Source: Thamnidium elegans | Taxonomy: Eukaryota > Mucoromycota > Mucoromycetes > Mucorales > Mucoraceae | Assembly: GCA_025201345.1 (NCBI GenBank) | Contig: JAIXMG010000054.1 | Location: 1-18,613 of the forward strand | Reading direction: 5' to 3' | Length of the DNA stretch: 18,613 nt | In this document: positions 13,096-18,613 of the stretch, in pieces | How the letters are laid out: every line of letters begins with the position of its first letter | How positions within the stretch are numbered: position 1 is the first letter of the stretch | Translations under genes and position numbers: made by a program | Notes under the pieces: generated by a model | The model's input: only the letters and a program-made list of their open reading frames with translations | Told to the model about the DNA's origin: nothing | Databases searched by the model: none

Positions 13096-13699
13096 TAGTG
13101 GTAAAGTGAAGAACCATATTTTTTTTTCCTGAAAATATATGTGCACAATCGCGTAGGAGGCTAAAAAAAAACACGTCAAATAAAACACGCGAAGTTTGTA
13201 TCTCCTCTGTATTACATAATTGCTTTAATACGTCATGATAGCCCGAGGGAAACATAATCTGGATAATGCATAACTATAAATAAAGAGTGCATTAAAATAT
13301 GCTAGTGTATCAAGTTTCCTTTTTACAGTTTGGTCCTTTTTAAAGTTTAAAAAACAAAATTATGCCGATTTTCGTTAAAGCGATTTTTTGCACACATAAC
13401 ATCGTGACATTTTTTTAAAGAAGCAAAAGCCTTATTTTTTTTTTTACAAGTATATATTTTATACATAGATGCCTCCGCTTTTACTCTAAAACTATCCATC
13501 GGAAAGGGGGGAAGGAAAGTGAATTTTATAATTTATTATAATGGTTTATAAATGTAAATAGATGTACGGAAATTCGAGCTAAATACTAAGAGTGCGAATA
13601 ATAATCTAATAAAGATTTACCGTTATTTTTGTTTGAACCGTTGGATCTAATAAAACTTGTTAGTTATTATCACACTGTTTTTTTTAAAAAAAAAAAATC
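13096..13699. other. Intergenic region, deubiquitinase promoter side (second copy)
   Basis: Near-identical to 706-1309. It separates the deubiquitinase ATG from the polymerase kappa stop, both genes reading leftward, so it should contain the promoter of the intact deubiquitinase. I see no ORF or RNA gene, and no clear TATA element or other motif in a convincing position. Confidence 0.55.
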
Positions 13700-14333
13700 T
13701 TACCGTTTCACTCGTTTTGTATTCGATACAAGATATAATCTCTCCCTATCCAATTGATCTTTTAAAATAGCCTTTACTTCAACTTTGCTCAAGCACTCAT
13801 CTACGTGTTTATTAAAGTTTGTATTGTCCAAGACCAGTTGGCGATTGCAGATAGGACATGCAAGAGCAGGAATATTCTCGGTTGTTTTTGTCTCAAAGGG
13901 CTCTCGATTCGTCATTCTATTATCAACTGTAGTAGAGGTACTTTCAGGAAGAGGTAATTTGGTAAAATACTATTTTTGCATTAATATTACTTTTTTTTTT
14001 TTTTTTGGATTAGTGTATTACTTTTACCTTTCTCACACTTTCATCTTCACTACCTTTCGTTTCATAGCAGACATACGAATACCCATCAATCGAATATTAA
14101 CCGGTAACTCCTTTAATAACAACTCCTTCGTTATCCTTTCAATATCCTTTGCGGTCCAAATATAAGAAGGCATGGTCTTTGATCGAATTCTTACTTCATA
14201 AGTTACCGACTTCAATTTAATACCAATATTTCTACCCATCAAGTTATTCTTTTCTAAATCTTTTTCAAGTAATTGAGATAATTCATGTAATTTTGAGAGT
14301 AATTCGGTAGGGTTTGACATGGCAGAAAAAGTT
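13700..14333 (-). CDS. DNA polymerase kappa, C-terminal fragment (second copy)
   Basis: Same two exons as 1310-1944: little-finger part 14028-14333 and UBZ4 part 13700-13969. Exon two is unchanged, with the C-P-I-C and H-V-D-E-C zinc ligands. Exon one lacks one base near 14056 relative to the first copy (CGAAAGG for CGAAGAGG on the minus strand). This shifts the frame and brings a stop at the end of the exon. Since the first copy keeps the frame and gives a sensible join into exon two, the deletion is more likely an error than a real mutation. The catalytic core is again missing, cut at the poly-T 14373-14408. Confidence 0.82.
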
Positions 14334-14370
14334 CTGTATTGCGTAAATAAGAGTACGTTTAATATATAAG

Positions 14371-14372
<2 letters not shown>

Positions 14373-14408
<36 letters not shown>
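14373..14408. repeat. Poly-T tract at rearrangement joint (second copy)
   Basis: A 36-nt T run at the same polymerase kappa intron to deubiquitinase intron joint as 1984-2017. The length differs by 2 nt. Confidence 0.85.
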
Positions 14409-14413
<5 letters not shown>

Positions 14414-14454
14414 GCCAAGATAAGGGGAACAGTAATAATTTTTTTTTTTTTTAG

Positions 14455-15969
14455 ATCTCTGGGAAGTTTATATGTTCCCAAAGTAGGACTAGTATCGGGT
14501 ATAATGTACGAACTGTTACGACGAGTTGACTTAAGTAGAGAAACGAATATAGATATGTATGAGGTATAATTAATTGATTACAAGGTTATCGTTGTACGAC
14601 TTGGGCTTACTATATTTATTACTTACTAAAAAAAAAAAAAAAAAAAAAATACAAAAAGGAATGTGGACCTGGGTTAATACAAAGATTAGAAATGGATAAA
14701 AAGTTTGAAGAATATGGTATAATTGATGGTGATATTATAATATTTCAAGTAAAGGCATCACAAGAAAAGTAAGTTTTATTATTATTATTATTATTGTAAC
14801 ATGAATATTTTGGGTTTATTCATATCGAAAAATTTAGTACAAATCCCAATGTGGTTGAATATATCAATTTCCTACACGATCGTATGCCAGTTATATTCAA
14901 GTCTAAGCAGGAACCACATACATCAATAAGATTAAAACTCTTAAAAAGTATGACATATGATGATATTGCTTTACAGTTAGGACATGTCATAAATTGGGAT
15001 CCTGAACGACTCGCATTGATATTACCTGATAATTACGGAAAAGTTGGTCGACATTTAAAAAAAATGAAAGGGATGACATTACTTGATATATCTCTAATTA
15101 TTCCAAGAAGTAATGTAAATAATCTATTGTATTACGATACACTGTCTGTTAGCTTATCGGAATATGAAACCAAAAAATTGATACAAGTCTATATTTGTTA
15201 CTCTTCACTAAATCAATTCAAACATCACCAAGTACTTTTACCTAAACAAGCAAATTGTTCGTATCTTTCCAAGGTTATTTCATCTAGTTATATTGAACCT
15301 AGTGTAAGGTTAAGGGTATTTCAAGTAAATGGAGGTAGAATTGAAAAAGTGTATAAAGCGGAAGAAATAATTGAAAGTAATGATAAAAAGTTACCAATAT
15401 ATGTGGAGGTAAGAATGAGATTTTATTGCAGTTAAAAATCAAACTTTTTTAAATATACAAAATAGATTGTACCTAAAGAGGAATTTAATATTGGCGACCA
15501 AGACTTTTTTATTTCAGTGTATCATTATCAAAAAGAATTGACACAAACACATTCTGTACCCTTCAAATTTCTTGTAATAAAGGTAAAGTGTGACAAAAGT
15601 TTAAAAAATGAGGTCTGCTGATAAATAAATATACATAAGGATGAAGTATTTTATGATACAAGAAGAAGATTACAAGTAAGATGTGGATTAAATGATGAAT
15701 TATGGAATCAAGTTAATTTTTATATTATAAAAAAGTTTGGTACAATCATTATAAATCGAGGTAAATGTAATATCATATTATAGAAAAAAAAAAAAAAAAA
15801 AAGTGCACGGCCCATTAAATGTAACATCTTTCTTATTTTCTATTTAGACAATTATAGGCTTAGCGATCATTCCTTCAAACCTGATGAATTGCTTGGTTTA
15901 GATCATATCGATCCTCTAGGCAAATATAGTACTACTATCTTGGATAAAGGATTATATATAAAAGATTAA
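14455..15969 (+). pseudogene. USP7/Ubp15-type deubiquitinase, 3' half only (copy 3)
   Basis: Same six exons as at 2064-3578, shifted by 12391: 14455-14563, 14659-14768, 14838-15408, 15466-15582, 15640-15760 and 15848-15969. They encode the C-terminal ubiquitin-like repeats and tail only. The 5' half is missing because of the joint at 14373-14408, while the 5' half of the intact gene lies nearby on the opposite strand. I see no stop codons or frame breaks in the exons, so the loss comes from rearrangement, not decay. Confidence 0.88.
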
Positions 15970-16139
15970 GAAGACACTGTAAAAAAAAAAAGTGGTCAAT
16001 TTTTATTTATTTTTTTGGGATACTAACGTACCGAATTACACTCTTTTTTTTTATATATGTATATATATTCATTATAATATATATATATAAAACATGTTAT
16101 ACACACAAGCTTTTTTCTGACTTAATACACTCAAGTGGC

Positions 16140-16211
16140 TTCTTCTTTTTCTTTTTTTCTCTCTCTTTTTTTTTTACTCTCTTTCTCTCTTTTTTTTCTG
16201 GTTTTTTTTTT
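16140..16211 (+). promoter_or_regulatory. CT-rich tract upstream of RAS (copy 3)
   Basis: Pyrimidine run ending 12 nt before the RAS ATG at 16224, the same as 3749-3820. The role is inferred from position. Confidence 0.4.
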
Positions 16212-16223
16212 AAACATTGCAAT

Positions 16224-16755
16224 ATGATGCTGTTTAAGATTGTAGTTCTTGGTGACGGTGGCGTCGGAAAGGTACAAAGCAATATTACGTACTTTAGCAT
16301 TTCTTCCTTTTTTTTTAAAAAAAAAAACCATTTTTATTATCATTACAATTAAATAGACAGCACTAACTATTCAGGTAAAGAACAAAATCAAACAAAAAAA
16401 ATATAAAAATTAAAGCAAAATAAAAATTCATCTTTTTACTGCATTAATCTAGCTTTGTTTGAATCATTTTGTTGGTAATAATAAAAGATGATAGAGTTAT
16501 ATGAAGACATGACTAATATATATATATATATATATATATATTTGTAGAGGTATTATTTTTTTTAAAAAAAATAAAAAATAAAAAAATAGCTTATTAAATA
16601 TACTACTGTATAGACATATGATCCCACTATTGAAGATTCTTATCGTAAACAAGTAGTTATTGACGATTTTCCTTGTGTGCTGGAAGTGTTGGATACAGCA
16701 GGTCAAGGTAATAATATATATTATTGTTACAGAAACAATTTTATTAATAATACAC

Positions 16756-16786
<31 letters not shown>

Positions 16787-17176
16787 GAGGAATATACAGC
16801 ATTACGTGATCAGTGGATCCGAGATGGAGAAGGCTTTTTAATCGTTTACTCGATTACATCTCGTTCAACATATGATCGAGTCAATAAATTTCGAGATCAA
16901 ATATTTCGAGTGAAAGATCTTAACAAGGTGCCACTTATTCTTGTTGGAAATAAAAGTGATAAAGTAACAGATCGTGAGGTTTCAAGAGAGGAAGGAGCGT
17001 TAAAAGCCCGAACTTTAAATTGTGATTTTGTGGAAACTTCTGCAAAGACGTGCGTTAACGTTGAAAGGTCATTTTATTCGGTTGTAAGACTTATCAGACA
17101 GTCCCGAGAAGGCTATCAAGATGGTCCATTTAAAAATAAAAAGAATAAAAAAGACAAAAAGTGTAATATCCTCTAA
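16224..17176 (+). CDS. ras: RAS small GTPase (copy 3)
   Basis: Third copy, with exons 16224-16271, 16357-16374, 16453-16474, 16548-16549 (2 nt, inferred), 16614-16707 and 16788-17176. The predicted 190-residue protein is the same as in the other copies, including P-loop, switch regions, NKSD, SAK and CNIL. The intronic poly-A at 16756-16784 is one base longer than in the first copy. Upstream lies the severed 3' half of the deubiquitinase, and the sulfotransferase-like gene follows after 152 nt. Confidence 0.93.
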
Positions 17177-17234
17177 AATAACTATAATTAGCTGAAACAT
17201 TTATACATAGACCGTATTTGCGGCATTGTTATAA

Positions 17235-17240
17235 AATAAA
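17235..17240 (+). terminator. Polyadenylation signal of RAS (copy 3)
   Basis: AATAAA 58 nt past the stop codon, matching 4843-4848. Confidence 0.5.
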
Positions 17241-17328
17241 CTAAACTTTATTTTTTTTTACTCATTTACGTATAAAAAGGACTTCTTTTTTGTTGTTGTT
17301 ATTGTTGTTCTTTTATCATTATATCATT

Positions 17329-18080
17329 ATGACGCGAGACTCTTCTTTTTTACAAATCTTGGGTGCTGGTTATGGCCGTACAGGCACAACAAGTCTTAGA
17401 ACTGCTTTAAATCTCTTGGGGTAGTACACATATACTTTTTTCCCTGTAAAAAAAAAAAGATTTTCTGACCTTTTTTTTTTTTCTTTTTTCTTAGATTTAA
17501 AACCCATCATATGACCGATGTTATTCTTGACTCTAACCAAAAAGCGGAAATATTTGAAGAAGCTTACAAGGACCGTACACTTAAAGTTGATTGGGGAAGT
17601 GTATATGAAGGTTATGAAGCGGCTGTAGATTGGCCTAGTGTTGCTTTCTTTGATACGCTATATCAATTAAACCCTGATGCTAAAGTAATTTTATCGGTTA
17701 GAGATCCTGAATCTTGGTACAAGTCAGTCTCTCGTACCATTTATGAATGGCCCGGCGTTGATGATTCGTGGCCCCAAAACATATTAAAAGCGCGTAAAAT
17801 GGCTCGTGTAATTGTACGTGATGGTGAATTAGGGGGTCAAAAAAATATCGGCAATAAAGAAGGATTGATTAAACAATTTAAAGATCATACTGAGCATATC
17901 AAATCGGTTGTCAAGCCGGAAAACCTGTTGATTTTTGAATTGGGCACTGATGGCTGGGAAAAGTTGTGCCCATTCTTGGGCATAGCCGAACCAAAAGATG
18001 TACCTTACCCGCATGATAATAAAGGCGCTAATTTTGCGGATTTGTTGCAACAAATAAAGGAAATTTCGATTGGCAGATAA
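17329..18080 (+). CDS. Fungal sulfotransferase-like P-loop protein (copy 3)
   Basis: Third copy, with exons 17329-17420 and 17495-18080 and the same 225-residue product as at 4937-5688. The P-loop GAGYGRTGT, the region VRDPESWY and the C-terminal GWEKLCPF are intact. Overlapping AATAAA signals follow at 18102-18111. No coding difference from the other copies was noticed. Confidence 0.88.
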
Positions 18081-18613
18081 CTCCTATATACATTTATATG
18101 AAATAAATAAAACTGGTTTTTTTTTATTTACTTCAAAGATGTAATTAGTTAAGATAGTCGAGTTAGCATACTTATTTTTAGCTTTGAACCGTTAAGTTTC
18201 TTATGCCCGAGCAATAGATAACTGCAGGGTTAGTAACATCTTTTCTTTTTTTTTTACAGTGGCTGATAGTATATAGGTTGAGTGCTTTGATATTCAAAAT
18301 GCATTACTATGCATTGCATGGATTAAACCATTATAGAATTCCTCGATCTATAATATAGAGTGTGTCTACATGTACCCCTATTTTGTTCTTAAGATCGTCT
18401 ACTATTTATTATTGTCAAAAGAGACTTTTTTTAAAAAAATACCCAAGGTTGTATTAGTATTTTACTTTTTGTTAAAAACCTGGAAAAAAAAAAAAAAAAG
18501 AATAAGAGAGAAAAAGAAGGAGAAAGGAAAAAAAGAACAACTTTATTGTATTTATAAACATTTTTGCGTATACCAGAATAACTTTTTTTTTTTTCCAGGT
18601 TTTTAACAAAAGT
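18081..18613. other. 3' flank and start of the palindrome spacer (copy 3)
   Basis: Repeat of 5689-6225. It contains the AATAAA signals, then 16 A at 18484-18499, then the spacer at 18500-18582. The last 31 nt (poly-T 18583-18594, CCAGG and onward) are the first bases of another inverted arm, so the palindrome would begin again if the sequence continued. No gene is seen. Confidence 0.7.

Overview
The window is nuclear DNA from an AT-rich eukaryote, most likely a fungus. Genes are split by many short GT-AG introns, intergenic gaps are short, there are long A/T homopolymers, and the RAS protein carries the residues IRDGEGF after its switch II region, a form I associate with fungal RAS. The heavy AT bias suggests an early-diverging lineage such as Mucoromycota, but that placement is only a guess. 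I see no bacterial, plasmid or transposon genes.

Four genes explain the coding content. Read on the minus strand of 14.3-6.6 kb they run in one direction: the 3' end of a Y-family DNA polymerase kappa (little-finger domain plus UBZ zinc finger), a complete USP7/Ubp15-type deubiquitinase, a RAS GTPase, and a small fungal sulfotransferase-like protein. The only full-length deubiquitinase gene is the one at 13095-8720.

The striking feature is the architecture. Positions 1-6225 are repeated almost exactly at 12384-18613, a direct repeat with a period of about 12.39 kb. Inside each period lies a giant palindrome: 2018-6103 reappears inverted at 6194-10281, around an 85-90 nt spacer. RAS and the sulfotransferase therefore occur three times, as does the 3' half of the deubiquitinase, and two of those 3' halves are severed from the catalytic half. 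The polymerase kappa fragment is joined to the severed half through a poly-T tract. Both new joints, the palindrome centre and the polymerase/deubiquitinase joint, lie in or beside A/T homopolymers.

This can be read as (a) a real rearranged amplicon or circle carrying an inverted duplication, (b) a chimera from whole-genome amplification by strand displacement, or (c) an assembly that walked around homopolymer tangles. The copies differ mainly by homopolymer-type indels, which favours (b) or (c), but the sequence alone does not decide.

At gene scale, the most interesting observation is that the conserved RAS reading frame can only be kept by splicing in a 2-nucleotide exon, next to 18-nt and 22-nt exons.

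No functional pathway joins the four genes. Polymerase kappa acts in translesion synthesis and USP7/Ubp15 in ubiquitin removal. RAS acts in membrane signalling. The sulfotransferase-like protein's substrate is unknown.
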